The notes under the pieces are model-generated. The model worked only from the letters and a program-made list of their open reading frames with translations, did no database searches and was not told the DNA's origin. A stretch of 64,000 bases of DNA from contig CAJUHS010000005.1 of assembly GCA_910586535.1 (NCBI GenBank), positions 1 through 64,000 of the forward strand, written 5' to 3'. Position numbers and translations under genes: made by a program. Source of the DNA: an uncultured Oscillospiraceae bacterium. GTDB lineage: Bacteria; Bacillota; Clostridia; Oscillospirales; Ruminococcaceae. How positions within the stretch are numbered: position 1 is the stretch's first letter; each line of letters starts with the position of its first letter. Shown piece after piece: positions 25,004-33,700 of this stretch.

Positions 25004-25936
25004 TTACTTCTTAATGATTGGCACCCACATACGAAAGCCGTCAGGAACTCCGCCGTTTTGAAACCATTTCTCCGAAAAAATATGTTCCTCATAAAATATG
25101 CCTGCTGGAGAATCAAACTCATACCCCGCAGTATTTTTCATAAACTCGACAAAAGCCTCGGAAGCTTTTATCATGCTAAGCGCTATATCCAGATTGTCAT
25201 TTTCATCAAACTGATTAAGCGTAACATCATTTACCAAAAACAAACCTGAAGGTGCGTCTTCAACCTCCAGCCCGCAGAATATATCTCTGCCGCGTTCATC
25301 ACCTACGAGATACATCATTGCTCTGTAAGGGTGCTTTATATGTTCAGAGGCATTCTGATGTTCTTCGCCCTGAGAGTGGTGTCCTGACTCTGCCACCCCT
25401 ACATACTTTCTGGAAGTACGATCGGGTATATTCTTTTTACACCATTCCGACATTTGCCCCCATGCTTCTTTCTCAGGATTAACACAATCTACAGTGAAGC
25501 ATACAACCTTTTCATTCCTATGTTCTTCAATTTTAACGATAGCAGTTTCGTTCATGACCATCTCTCCTTTTTCTATCTGGATTCGGAAATTTAGTTTAGG
25601 AAAACAAACAGAAGAACCATACTTTCTGATCATAATTGGTGTATTGCCCGCAAAATTGCGCACTGCGCGTGAAAATGCTGACGCCGAATTATAACCGCAC
25701 TTCACAGCAATATCAATTACCTTTTGTTCAGTATCTGTCAATTCCCTTATCGCATATTGAAGCCTACGTTTTCTAATATACTCGTCCAATGTCATATTAG
25801 CAATTAATAAAAAGAAACGCTGATAAGCCGACTTAGACATTCCGGCTATTCGGGCAGCTCTTTCATAATCTATCTCTTCAAGCAGATTATCTTCTATATA
25901 TGCAATCGACAGATTAAGTCCCTCTACGTAATCCAT
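25004..25936 (-). CDS. AraC-family regulator with GyrI-like effector domain
   Basis: 310 aa. N-terminal AraC HTH pair (about residues 8-105): 'IDYERAARIAGMSKSAYQRF', then 'VIDIAVKCGYNSASAFSRAV'. The C-terminal half (about 130-310) is a GyrI-like small-molecule-binding domain ('AIVKIEEHRNEKVVCFTVDC', 'FDSPAGIFYEEHIFSEKWF'), as in Rob/BmrR-type multidrug or stress regulators. Probably senses a toxic amphiphilic compound; no regulated efflux gene lies nearby. Rather AT-rich compared with the surroundings. Confidence 0.85.
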   Translation of the reverse strand: MDYVEGLNLSIAYIEDNLLEEIDYERAARIAGMSKSAYQRFFLLIANMTLDEYIRKRRLQYAIRELTDTEQKVIDIAVKCGYNSASAFSRAVRNFAGNTPIMIRKYGSSVCFPKLNFRIQIEKGEMVMNETAIVKIEEHRNEKVVCFTVDCVNPEKEAWGQMSEWCKKNIPDRTSRKYVGVAESGHHSQGEEHQNASEHIKHPYRAMMYLVGDERGRDIFCGLEVEDAPSGLFLVNDVTLNQFDENDNLDIALSMIKASEAFVEFMKNTAGYEFDSPAGIFYEEHIFSEKWFQNGGVPDGFRMWVPIIKK

Positions 25937-26173
25937 TTATCCCGCCTCCTTAGATAATTATAGACCATGTACTTATAAAATGCTTTACAATAAACGTTAT
26001 TTGCTGCACATTGACGCCATCGCTATTTAGTCAATCGAATTTCCTAAATACCTTTTATAAACCTTTAATAGTAAATGATATATCTTTATAGCTTTCAGCA
26101 ATCAGCTGATATGTTAAGCCGTATTGGTGTAACATTTTAATTTGCTTATTCTCATTTTGCATTAATTACATGA
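25937..26173. other. non-coding gap between AraC regulator and tuf
   Basis: AT-rich stretch with no convincing gene. It includes the minus-strand upstream region of the AraC gene, with no -35/-10 pair that I trust. Confidence 0.4.
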
Positions 26174-26174
26174 A

Positions 26175-26210
26175 TATAAAAACGCTGCTGTCAAACACGA
26201 CAGCAGCGTT
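26175..26210 (-). terminator. terminator of tuf / str operon
   Basis: Perfect 12-base stem AACGCTGCTGTC / GACAGCAGCGTT (26181-26192 with 26199-26210), followed on the minus strand by TTTATATT. Confidence 0.9.
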
Positions 26211-26223
26211 AATTTACGATAGA

Positions 26224-27426
26224 TTATTCGTTGATAGCCGTAACAACGCCCGAACCTACTGTACGTCCGCCCTCACGGATAGCGAAGCGGAGTCCTTCCT
26301 CGATAGCGATAGGAGTGATAAGCTCAACGTCGATGGAAACGTTATCGCCGGGCATGCACATTTCCTTATCAGCAGGAAGTGTGATAACGCCTGTAACGTC
26401 TGTTGTTCTGAAATAGAACTGAGGTCTGTAGTTGTTGAAGAAAGGAGTATGACGTCCGCCCTCTTCCTTCTTCAGAACGTAAACCTGTCCCTTGAACTTG
26501 GTGTGGGGGTGAATGGAACCGGGCTTACAAAGAACCTGTCCTCTTTCGATGTCAGTTCTCTGAACACCGCGGAGCAGTGCGCCGATGTTGTCGCCTGCCT
26601 CAGCATAGTCAAGGATCTTTCTGAACATCTCGATACCGGTAACAACGGTCTTAGCCTTTTCATCTGTAAGACCAACGATCTCAACTTCGTCGCCTGTCTT
26701 GAGCTGACCTCTTTCAACTCTACCTGTAGCAACAGTACCACGGCCTGTGATGGTGAATACGTCCTCAACGGGCATAAGGAAAGGCAGGTCTGCCTTTCTC
26801 TCAGGTGTGGGGATATACTCGTCAACAGCGTCCATGAGCTTCTGGATGCACTCGTACTCGGGAGAAGAAGGATCCTTGGACGCGGAATCAAGAGCCTTGA
26901 AAGCAGAACCGATGATGATAGGAGTATCATCGCCGGGGAACTCGTACTTATCAAGAGTCTCACGGATATCCATTTCAACAAGCTCGAGGAGCTCAGGATC
27001 GTCAACCTGGTCAGCCTTGTTCATGAAAACAACGATGTAAGGAACGCCAACCTGACGTGCAAGAAGAAGGTGCTCCTTGGTCTGAGCCATAGGGCCGTCT
27101 GTAGAAGCAACAACGAGGATAGCGCCGTCCATCTGAGCCGCGCCTGTGATCATGTTCTTAACATAGTCGGCGTGACCCGGGCAGTCAACGTGAGCATAGT
27201 GACGCTTGTCGGTCTCGTACTCAACGTGAGCGGTATTGATTGTGATACCTCTTTCTCTTTCCTCGGGAGCCTTATCGATGTTTGCATAATCCTCGAACTG
27301 AGCCTGACCCTTAAGGGAGAGGTACTTTGTGATAGCAGCGGTAAGGGTGGTCTTGCCGTGGTCAACGTGACCGATGGTACCAATGTTAACGTGGGGTTTG
27401 TTTCTTTCAAATTTAGCCTTTGCCAT
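26224..27426 (-). CDS. tuf: translation elongation factor Tu
   Basis: Delivers aminoacyl-tRNA to the ribosome as a GTPase. 400 aa, full length. 'HVNIGTIGHVDHGKTTLTAA' is the P-loop (G1), 'GITINTAHVEY' G2, 'DCPGHADYVKNM' G3, 'VFMNKADQVDD' G4; domains 2 and 3 follow. AAGGAGGAAAA precedes the ATG. Last gene of the str operon, with its own promoter in the fusA-tuf gap. A long open frame on the opposite strand is only its mirror. Confidence 0.98.
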   Translation of the reverse strand: MAKAKFERNKPHVNIGTIGHVDHGKTTLTAAITKYLSLKGQAQFEDYANIDKAPEERERGITINTAHVEYETDKRHYAHVDCPGHADYVKNMITGAAQMDGAILVVASTDGPMAQTKEHLLLARQVGVPYIVVFMNKADQVDDPELLELVEMDIRETLDKYEFPGDDTPIIIGSAFKALDSASKDPSSPEYECIQKLMDAVDEYIPTPERKADLPFLMPVEDVFTITGRGTVATGRVERGQLKTGDEVEIVGLTDEKAKTVVTGIEMFRKILDYAEAGDNIGALLRGVQRTDIERGQVLCKPGSIHPHTKFKGQVYVLKKEEGGRHTPFFNNYRPQFYFRTTDVTGVITLPADKEMCMPGDNVSIDVELITPIAIEEGLRFAIREGGRTVGSGVVTAINE

Positions 27427-27472
27427 TGGAATTTTCCTCCTTAATAAATGGATTAATCATACTGATATACTT

Positions 27473-27501
27473 ATATTAGCAGATTTTGAAATAAAATGCA
27501 A
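27473..27501 (-). promoter_or_regulatory. tuf promoter in the fusA-tuf gap
   Basis: On the minus strand TTGCAT (27496-27501), 17-base spacer, TAATAT (27473-27478), about 45 bases before tuf. It allows extra tuf expression relative to fusA. Confidence 0.7.
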
Positions 27502-27528
27502 GTACTTCGTGTAATTTTTTTAATAACT

Positions 27529-29613
27529 TTACTCGGAACCCTTGTTTCTGGAATTCATGATCTTCTCAGCAATAGAGCGGGGTACCTCGATGTAGCTGTG
27601 AGGCTCCATGGTGTACTGACCGCGTCCCTGAGTCTTTGAACGCAGATCGTTTGAGTAACCGAACATCTCGGAAAGCGGAACAAGCGCATCCACCTGAGCG
27701 GTGCCGTTGTTTGTCTCCTGACCGAGGATCTGACCGCGGCGGGCGTTGAGGTCACCGATAACGGTTCCCATATAGTCGTCTGGAACGATAGCCGCAACCT
27801 TCATGATAGGCTCAAGAATGCAGGGGTCTGCTTTCTTCATAGCTTCCTTAAACGCCATAGAACCAGCAATCGAGAACGCCATTTCAGAGGAGTCTACCTC
27901 GTGGTAAGAACCGTCGTAAAGAGTTACCTTAACGTCCACTACCTGATAGCCTGCGAGAACGCCTGCTTTCATAGCGCCCTGGATACCCTTGTCAACAGCG
28001 GGAATATATTCCTTGGGAATAGCACCGCCCACAACGGCATTAACGAACTCGTATCCCTTGCCGGACTCGTTGGGTTCAACCTTGATCTTAACGTGACCGT
28101 ACTGACCCTTACCGCCGGACTGACGTGCATACTTGTGATCAACGTCTGCAAGCTTCTTAATAGTTTCCTTATATGCAACCTGAGGAGCGCCTACGTTGGC
28201 TTCTACCTTAAATTCACGGAGGAGACGGTCAACGATGATATCAAGGTGAAGCTCACCCATACCTGCGATGATAGTCTGGCCTGTTTCCTCGTCTGTCCAT
28301 GTTCTGAACGTGGGGTCTTCCTCGGCAAGCTTGGAAAGACCTATGCCCATTTTCTCCTGACCTGCCTTAGTCTTAGGCTCGATAGCAAGCTGGATAACAG
28401 GCTCTGGAAATTCCATGGATTCGAGTATAATGGGAGCCTTGGGATCGCAGAGCGTATCGCCCGTAGTTGTATTTTTCAAACCAACGCAAGCCGCGATATC
28501 GCCCGCGTAGCAGGTCTCGATATCCTTTCTGTGGTTGGAGTGCATCTGAAGAATACGTCCCATTCTTTCGGAATTATCCTTTGTAGCGTTGAGAACCGTA
28601 GCTCCCGCGTCTACCTTTCCGGAGTAAACTCTGAAGTAGCAGAGCTTTCCTACAAATGGGTCGGTAGCGATCTTGAACGCCAGAGCCGCAAAAGGCTCAT
28701 TATCGGAAGAAGGTCTGTCCTCTTCCTCGTCCGTATCGGGGTTCACACCCTTGATGGCGGGAACGTCAAGCGGAGACGGCATATAATCCACAATAGCGTC
28801 GAGAAGCTTCTGAACGCCCTTGTTCTTGTAGGACGTACCGCAGGTAACGGGAACCATAGCGTTTGCAATGGTAGCCTTGCGGATACACATCTTGATCTCT
28901 TCTATTGTAAGAGTCTCGCCTCCGAGATATTTTTCCATGATATCGTCGTCCTGCTCGGCAACAGCCTCCAGGAGCTTTTCATGGTATTCGGCAGCCTTGT
29001 CGGCCATATCCTCGGGAATTTCCTCCACGCGGATATCCTTTCCAAGGTCATCGTAGTAAACGTATGCTTTCATTTCAACCAGGTCAATGATACCCTTGAA
29101 GCTGTCCTCGCTTCCGATAGGGAGCTGAATGGGAACAGCGTTACATTTAAGTCTGTCGAGCATCATGTCCACAACATGGTAGAAATCGGCGCCCATAATG
29201 TCCATCTTATTTACATAGGCCATACGGGGAACCATATAGTTGTTAGCCTGTCTCCAAACGGTTTCAGACTGAGGCTCAACGCCTCCCTTTGCACAGAAAA
29301 CAGTTACAGAACCGTCAAGAACTCTGAGCGAACGCTCAACTTCAACTGTAAAGTCAACGTGACCGGGAGTGTCGATGATATTGATCCTATGACCCGCCCA
29401 GTGGGCAGTAGTAGCGGCGGAGGTGATAGTAATACCTCTCTCCTGCTCCTGCGCCATCCAGTCCATTGTCGCGCTTCCCTCGTGAGTTTCGCCTATTTTG
29501 TGGTTTACACCGGTATAAAACAGGATACGCTCCGTAGTGGTAGTTTTGCCCGCGTCAATGTGAGCCATTATACCAATATTTCTGGTTTGTTCAAGTGAAC
29601 AATCTCTTGGCAT
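27529..29613 (-). CDS. fusA: translation elongation factor G
   Basis: Ribosomal translocase GTPase, 694 aa. G1 'IGIMAHIDAGKTTTTERILF', 'QERGITITSAATTAHW', G3 'DTPGHVDFTVEVERS', G4 'YVNKMDIMGADF'; the C-terminal 'ARRGQILGQE' and 'GRGQYTMEPHSYIEVP' belong to domains IV-V. ATG 29613 ('MPRDCSLEQTRN') is chosen for the GGAGGAAAA site; an upstream in-frame start lies before it. Confidence 0.98.
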   Translation of the reverse strand: MPRDCSLEQTRNIGIMAHIDAGKTTTTERILFYTGVNHKIGETHEGSATMDWMAQEQERGITITSAATTAHWAGHRINIIDTPGHVDFTVEVERSLRVLDGSVTVFCAKGGVEPQSETVWRQANNYMVPRMAYVNKMDIMGADFYHVVDMMLDRLKCNAVPIQLPIGSEDSFKGIIDLVEMKAYVYYDDLGKDIRVEEIPEDMADKAAEYHEKLLEAVAEQDDDIMEKYLGGETLTIEEIKMCIRKATIANAMVPVTCGTSYKNKGVQKLLDAIVDYMPSPLDVPAIKGVNPDTDEEEDRPSSDNEPFAALAFKIATDPFVGKLCYFRVYSGKVDAGATVLNATKDNSERMGRILQMHSNHRKDIETCYAGDIAACVGLKNTTTGDTLCDPKAPIILESMEFPEPVIQLAIEPKTKAGQEKMGIGLSKLAEEDPTFRTWTDEETGQTIIAGMGELHLDIIVDRLLREFKVEANVGAPQVAYKETIKKLADVDHKYARQSGGKGQYGHVKIKVEPNESGKGYEFVNAVVGGAIPKEYIPAVDKGIQGAMKAGVLAGYQVVDVKVTLYDGSYHEVDSSEMAFSIAGSMAFKEAMKKADPCILEPIMKVAAIVPDDYMGTVIGDLNARRGQILGQETNNGTAQVDALVPLSEMFGYSNDLRSKTQGRGQYTMEPHSYIEVPRSIAEKIMNSRNKGSE

Positions 29614-29691
29614 AATATTTTCCTCCAATTCACCGCGTCCGCCCCGTAACGGAAAACCGTCGTCAGGCGGATATGCGCGGTCATGCGGCTT

Positions 29692-30162
29692 TTACCAGCG
29701 GTAATGTGCGAAAGCCTTGTTTGCCTCCGCCATCTTGTGTGTGTCCTCGCGCTTCTTGCAAGCGCCGCCCACGCCGTTGGTAGCGTCGATGATCTCAGCT
29801 GCAAGTCTTTCCTTCATAGTTCTTTCGCTTCTTGCTCTTGCATAGTTGGTAAGCCACCTCAGACCAAGAGTCTGCTTTCTTTCGGGTCTTACCTCCATAG
29901 GAACCTGATATGTGGAACCGCCCACACGTCTTGCCTTTACCTCGAGCAAGGGCATGATGTTTTCCATAGCCTGCTCGAAAACCTCGAGAGCGTCCTTGCC
30001 TGTCTTTTCGGCGACAATATCGAACGCGCCGTAAACGATCTTCTGAGCAACGCCCTTCTTGCCGTCGAGCATGATATTGTTGATAAGACGAGTAACAATT
30101 TCCGAGTTATAAACCGGATCGCACAAAACCTCGCGTTTTGCAATATTACCTCTTCTTGGCAC
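29692..30162 (-). CDS. rpsG: 30S ribosomal protein S7
   Basis: Primary assembly protein of the 30S head. 156 aa, exactly the usual length, from a GTG start at 30162 preceded by GGAGGG at 7 bases ('VPRRGNIAKREVLCDPVYNS'). Conserved 'LINNIMLDGKKGVAQKIVYG' and 'RVGGSTYQVPMEVRPERKQT'. The upstream open frame back to 30291 belongs to the structured rpsL-rpsG leader and is rejected. Confidence 0.98.
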   Translation of the reverse strand: MPRRGNIAKREVLCDPVYNSEIVTRLINNIMLDGKKGVAQKIVYGAFDIVAEKTGKDALEVFEQAMENIMPLLEVKARRVGGSTYQVPMEVRPERKQTLGLRWLTNYARARSERTMKERLAAEIIDATNGVGGACKKREDTHKMAEANKAFAHYRW

Positions 30163-30207
30163 AATACTTCCCTCCTTCATAAAAATGCTATCATAGGTAC
30201 TCGTTTG

Positions 30208-30233
30208 CCTTGCTCCGTGTTTATGGAGCAAGG
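30208..30233 (-). promoter_or_regulatory. hairpin in the rpsL-rpsG intercistronic leader
   Basis: Perfect 9-base stem CCTTGCTCC / GGAGCAAGG with an 8-base loop, no T-run after it, about 45 bases before rpsG. The unusually long 179-base gap between rpsL and rpsG and this stem suggest a regulatory RNA structure; in E. coli S7 represses by binding this intercistronic region. Confidence 0.5.
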
Positions 30234-30341
30234 ATACGCACCGAACCAATGCAGAGGCAATCCATATATAGTAAAATGAATCACTCCGCACGAATCAAAA
30301 TGCGGTTTCATTGAGTTTACGATAATTGTCGGCTTTCGGGC

Positions 30342-30767
30342 TTACTTAGCCGCGCCTGCCTTAGGCTTCTTTGCGCCGTACTTGGAACGCGCCTGATTTC
30401 TCTTTGCAACGCCCTGAGCGTCGAGAGTTCCTCTGATGATGTGGTAACGCACACCGGGGAGGTCCTTAACACGTCCGCCTCTGATGAGAACAACGGAGTG
30501 CTCCTGAAGGTTATGACCGATACCGGGGATATAAGCCGTAACTTCCGTACCGTTTGTGAGCCTTACTCTTGCGATCTTTCTCATAGCGGAGTTAGGCTTC
30601 TTGGGGGTAGCTGTTCTTACCGCGGTGCAAACGCCTCTCTTCTGGGGAGCGCTCTGGTCGATAGCGATCTTCTTCTTGGCGTTGTAGCCCTTCTGAAGCG
30701 CAGGAGCCGTGGATTTCTTTTCAAGAACCGTTCTTCCCTTGCGTACAAGCTGGTTAAAGGTTGGCAT
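30342..30767 (-). CDS. rpsL: 30S ribosomal protein S12
   Basis: Decoding-centre protein of the 30S subunit; site of streptomycin resistance. 141 aa from ATG 30767 ('MPTFNQLVRKGRTV'), with conserved 'PQKRGVCTAVRTATPKKPNS', 'YIPGIGHNLQEHSVVLIRGG' and 'DLPGVRYHIIRG'. 'TPKKPNSAMRK' has the wild-type Lys at the streptomycin position. First gene of the str operon, with a strong promoter ~75 bases upstream. Confidence 0.98.
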   Translation of the reverse strand: MPTFNQLVRKGRTVLEKKSTAPALQKGYNAKKKIAIDQSAPQKRGVCTAVRTATPKKPNSAMRKIARVRLTNGTEVTAYIPGIGHNLQEHSVVLIRGGRVKDLPGVRYHIIRGTLDAQGVAKRNQARSKYGAKKPKAGAAK

Positions 30768-30843
30768 AACATTTCTCCTTTCTTCAAGTATTATATGAAA
30801 ACGCAGATCGGCACAAAGCCGTCCGACGTCAACACACCTAAAC

Positions 30844-30872
30844 ATTATACACACAAAAAAACTGTTTGTCAA
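30844..30872 (-). promoter_or_regulatory. str operon promoter
   Basis: Consensus on the minus strand: TTGACA (30867-30872), 17-base spacer, TATAAT (30844-30849). Confidence 0.85.
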
Positions 30873-31044
30873 GCATTTTGAACAAATTTTTCCGTAAAAT
30901 TTCTACATTCGGCAAAATCTGTATCATATGTATGACAAACAGTGCAGACAGTATGATTATCCGCTCAGTCCGGCGCACAGACGCCGCATAAATAATTTTT
31001 CCTCGAAAAATGAAATATATACGCATTTACGGAAGAATTTCCGC

Positions 31045-32274
31045 TTATTCGTTAAAATTTCCTGCCTTTGAGCGGAGACCCGCGCTGTCCCCCTCGATAA
31101 CGCCTGCGTAAAAGCCTTTTTTCTTTACCGCAGCTTTCCTTAAAATTCTCAGAGTAACGTTCGCCGCCGCAAACAATACCGCCGCCGCAATGAGCTGTCC
31201 CATAAAATCGCTCGTAACGATAAGCTCAAAAGCAAATACAAGCGCCATTATTACCGCCATCAAAAGAGCTGCCTTTGCCGCGATATCAAAAATAATTATC
31301 CTCCTGTCTGCGGCGATATACTCCTTTTCGTTGCGCCTGCGCCACATTTCGTACTCCGCACGCTGTTTATCCTCCTCCGCCGAATCCCGTTCCGCAGCCT
31401 TTTCGGTTTTCTCCCTCCCGGCGTTAAGCTCCTCATAAAGCTCGGGAGAAGCCTCGGAAAGTATCTCGCTTTTTATTTTCCTCATGTTTCCAGCCAAAGT
31501 CTCAACCTGTATTTCGTCCTTCTGGTCAAGCTTCATGCGCCTGATACGGCTGACGTTCTTTGCGGACTGCGCCCCGCCGATATCCTCCATTTTGCCCGGC
31601 GATTCAACATATTCCGCTCCGGAAAGCAGCATTCCCCGTATCTTCATGCCCAGCGCGCAGCCGTCTATAATCAGCCTGGAACGCTCTTTTTCGGTTTTTA
31701 CGTCATTTTTACCGAACAGGAACTTAACCATCTCGGCAGTATGCTCGAAAAGCAGCAAAGTGTCCGCCAAATAGGAAGCCGCAGTCTTTTCATTCTTGTG
31801 AACGGAAGCGTACTTTTTTTCGTACTCCGCCCGCGCTGAAATATAATCCAGCATATCCTTGAACACCGTCAGGGAAAACTTTTCGTCGGCCTCGGCGGTA
31901 ACTCTGGACTTTATGTCCTTCATGCCCTCGAAAAAGCTGTCGCAGCTCAGGTACACCGACGAGCTCTCCATCATAAGGTACTGGCTTGTCAGCTCACGCC
32001 TGAAAACGGCTTTAAGGCAGCTTCCGTCCATATCAAGAACAGAGCCGTAACTTATATAAGCCTCGTCGTAGCTTTTTTTGGAAAAAAACGCGTCCGCAGA
32101 GGACATAAGACGGTACACCGCAATCTCGCTGTCGGCGTTCATGCCGCGTCTTTCCTTTTTTTCAAGAGACTTTACCGAATCCGTCCAGCCGCACGCTGGA
32201 CACCTTGCCATAGTACCGCTTACTTCAAATTTATTCCCGCATATCGGACAAAGCCCCGAATATCCTTCCGCCAT
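31045..32274 (-). CDS. zinc-ribbon membrane protein of unknown function
   Basis: 409 aa. N-terminal zinc ribbon: 'CPICGNKF' and 'CPACGWTD' (two Cys pairs, residues ~9-30). A long helical, charged middle part follows ('SADAFFSKKSYDEAYISYGS' resembles a TPR-like helix). Two C-terminal transmembrane segments (about 335-355 and 362-385) precede a short cytoplasmic tail. ATG 32274 follows GGAGG at 7 bases; an upstream GTG overlaps that site. The topology suggests a membrane-tethered cytoplasmic protein. It lies downstream of the HD-GYP gene on the same strand, 50 bases apart, so it may belong to the same operon. Confidence 0.75.
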   Translation of the reverse strand: MAEGYSGLCPICGNKFEVSGTMARCPACGWTDSVKSLEKKERRGMNADSEIAVYRLMSSADAFFSKKSYDEAYISYGSVLDMDGSCLKAVFRRELTSQYLMMESSSVYLSCDSFFEGMKDIKSRVTAEADEKFSLTVFKDMLDYISARAEYEKKYASVHKNEKTAASYLADTLLLFEHTAEMVKFLFGKNDVKTEKERSRLIIDGCALGMKIRGMLLSGAEYVESPGKMEDIGGAQSAKNVSRIRRMKLDQKDEIQVETLAGNMRKIKSEILSEASPELYEELNAGREKTEKAAERDSAEEDKQRAEYEMWRRRNEKEYIAADRRIIIFDIAAKAALLMAVIMALVFAFELIVTSDFMGQLIAAAVLFAAANVTLRILRKAAVKKKGFYAGVIEGDSAGLRSKAGNFNE

Positions 32275-32323
32275 ACGAAATCCTCCCACGACTGCGGCGG
32301 TCTCACGCCGTATAATAAAGCGC

Positions 32324-33697
32324 TCAGTTCTCCGCCGCCATATTTTTAAGATAGCTCTCGATATCGTTCCTCAGTCCGAGGAAAAGCTCCGCAAGCGTCG
32401 GATCGAAGTGGGTGCCTGCCGACTCCCCTATGATCCCGAAAGCCTCGTCCAAAGGCATGGACTCCTTGTAGCACCTTTTTGATATGAGAGCGTCGAAAAC
32501 GTCGGCGATAGCCATTATCCTTGCGCACAACGGTATCCCTCCGCCCGATAGGCCGAGAGGATAGCCGGTGCCGTCCCACTTCTCATGGTGACAGGAAGCC
32601 ACGTCCGCCGCAATGTCGATGTAGTCCTTTTCCTCTATTCCGCTCATAACGTCGCGTATAATCCTGCCGCCCTCCGCAGCATGGCTTTTTATGCTTTCAA
32701 ACTCATCGCCGGTAAGCTTTCCGGGCTTCTGCAAAATGCTGTCGGGAACAGATATCTTTCCGATGTCATGCATGGGAGCCGCCTTTGACAGCAGCTCGAT
32801 ATAGCCGTCCGTAAGGATGTCTGCGCAATACCCCGACTCCTTTGCCGCGGAAGCAAGCATACTAACATATCTGCTTGTGCGCTTGACGTGCTCGCCCGTG
32901 TCGCCGTCGCGGCTCTCGATAAGATTCGCCATACCTATAATAGTATTATTCTGGATGCGCAGCATTTTCTCGCTGTGTTCCCGCAGAGCCTCTGACTTGC
33001 GCTCCACGTCCTTTTCAAGAGCGTCCTTATATTTTTCAAGATTTGAAGTTATCCTTACGCAGAACGCAAGGCATACTGCGACTGATACCGCAATAGACGA
33101 AATGCAGACTATCGCGCTTACGGTAGAAGTCCTTATGTGACCGTCCATCACGTTCTGCGCCGCGACTATCTCCTCCTCGGTATAGCCGTCCAGAGCGTCA
33201 AGGCTTGCATTTACCTTTTCCACATAGCCGTCCATAACGTTTACTATGTAATAATCCGCCGTAGCCTTGCTGCCCCCCCTGCTGAAGCCGAAAGCGATCT
33301 CCGCGTTCTGCAAATAGCTGATAAAGCTTGAATACGCTTTGTGATAGACCTTTTCGCTTTTGTCTCCGCTTTTCATTCTGCCTCCAAGCTCGTCGAACAT
33401 ATCGCGTAAGCTGCTCTCCGTTTTTTCCGCAGCACTTTCGTACTCGGAATATTTTTCCTCCGAATCCGCCGCCGTATGGTTTGCGACCAGAGCCTGATGC
33501 CTGTAGAGCAGCGTTCTTATTTCAAGAGTATAATGCTTGTTTTCGGAATATTCATCGGTAATGACCCGATAACCGTCGGAAAGATCCTCTATATCGTTTT
33601 TAAGTATGATCATTCCCGAAATGCCGACGATACCGGCAATAAGCACCACTATAAAAATTTTTAAAGGAATGTTTTTCACGGTAAACACCTCCGGCAT
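32324..33697 (-). CDS. membrane HD-GYP phosphodiesterase with extracellular sensor region
   Basis: 457 aa. Two transmembrane helices (about residues 12-32 and 195-220) flank a ~160-residue helical extracytoplasmic region resembling a four-helix-bundle sensor. After a short coiled linker comes an HD-GYP domain (about 260-440): 'NLIESRDGDTGEHVKRTSRY', HD in 'PMHDIGKISVPDSILQKPG', and 'CHHEKWDGTGYPLGLSG' (GYP intact). Probably hydrolyses c-di-GMP. It starts 3 bases after the solute-binding lipoprotein gene, suggesting that the lipoprotein feeds its sensor region. Confidence 0.88.
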   Translation of the reverse strand: MPEVFTVKNIPLKIFIVVLIAGIVGISGMIILKNDIEDLSDGYRVITDEYSENKHYTLEIRTLLYRHQALVANHTAADSEEKYSEYESAAEKTESSLRDMFDELGGRMKSGDKSEKVYHKAYSSFISYLQNAEIAFGFSRGGSKATADYYIVNVMDGYVEKVNASLDALDGYTEEEIVAAQNVMDGHIRTSTVSAIVCISSIAVSVAVCLAFCVRITSNLEKYKDALEKDVERKSEALREHSEKMLRIQNNTIIGMANLIESRDGDTGEHVKRTSRYVSMLASAAKESGYCADILTDGYIELLSKAAPMHDIGKISVPDSILQKPGKLTGDEFESIKSHAAEGGRIIRDVMSGIEEKDYIDIAADVASCHHEKWDGTGYPLGLSGGGIPLCARIMAIADVFDALISKRCYKESMPLDEAFGIIGESAGTHFDPTLAELFLGLRNDIESYLKNMAAEN

Positions 33698-33700
33698 AGT

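Noticed and set aside
26170..27444. Long open frame opposite tuf (424 codons), and similarly opposite fusA (27901-29598)
   Set aside because: Both mirror highly codon-biased genes on the other strand; the translations have no domain and no ribosome site.
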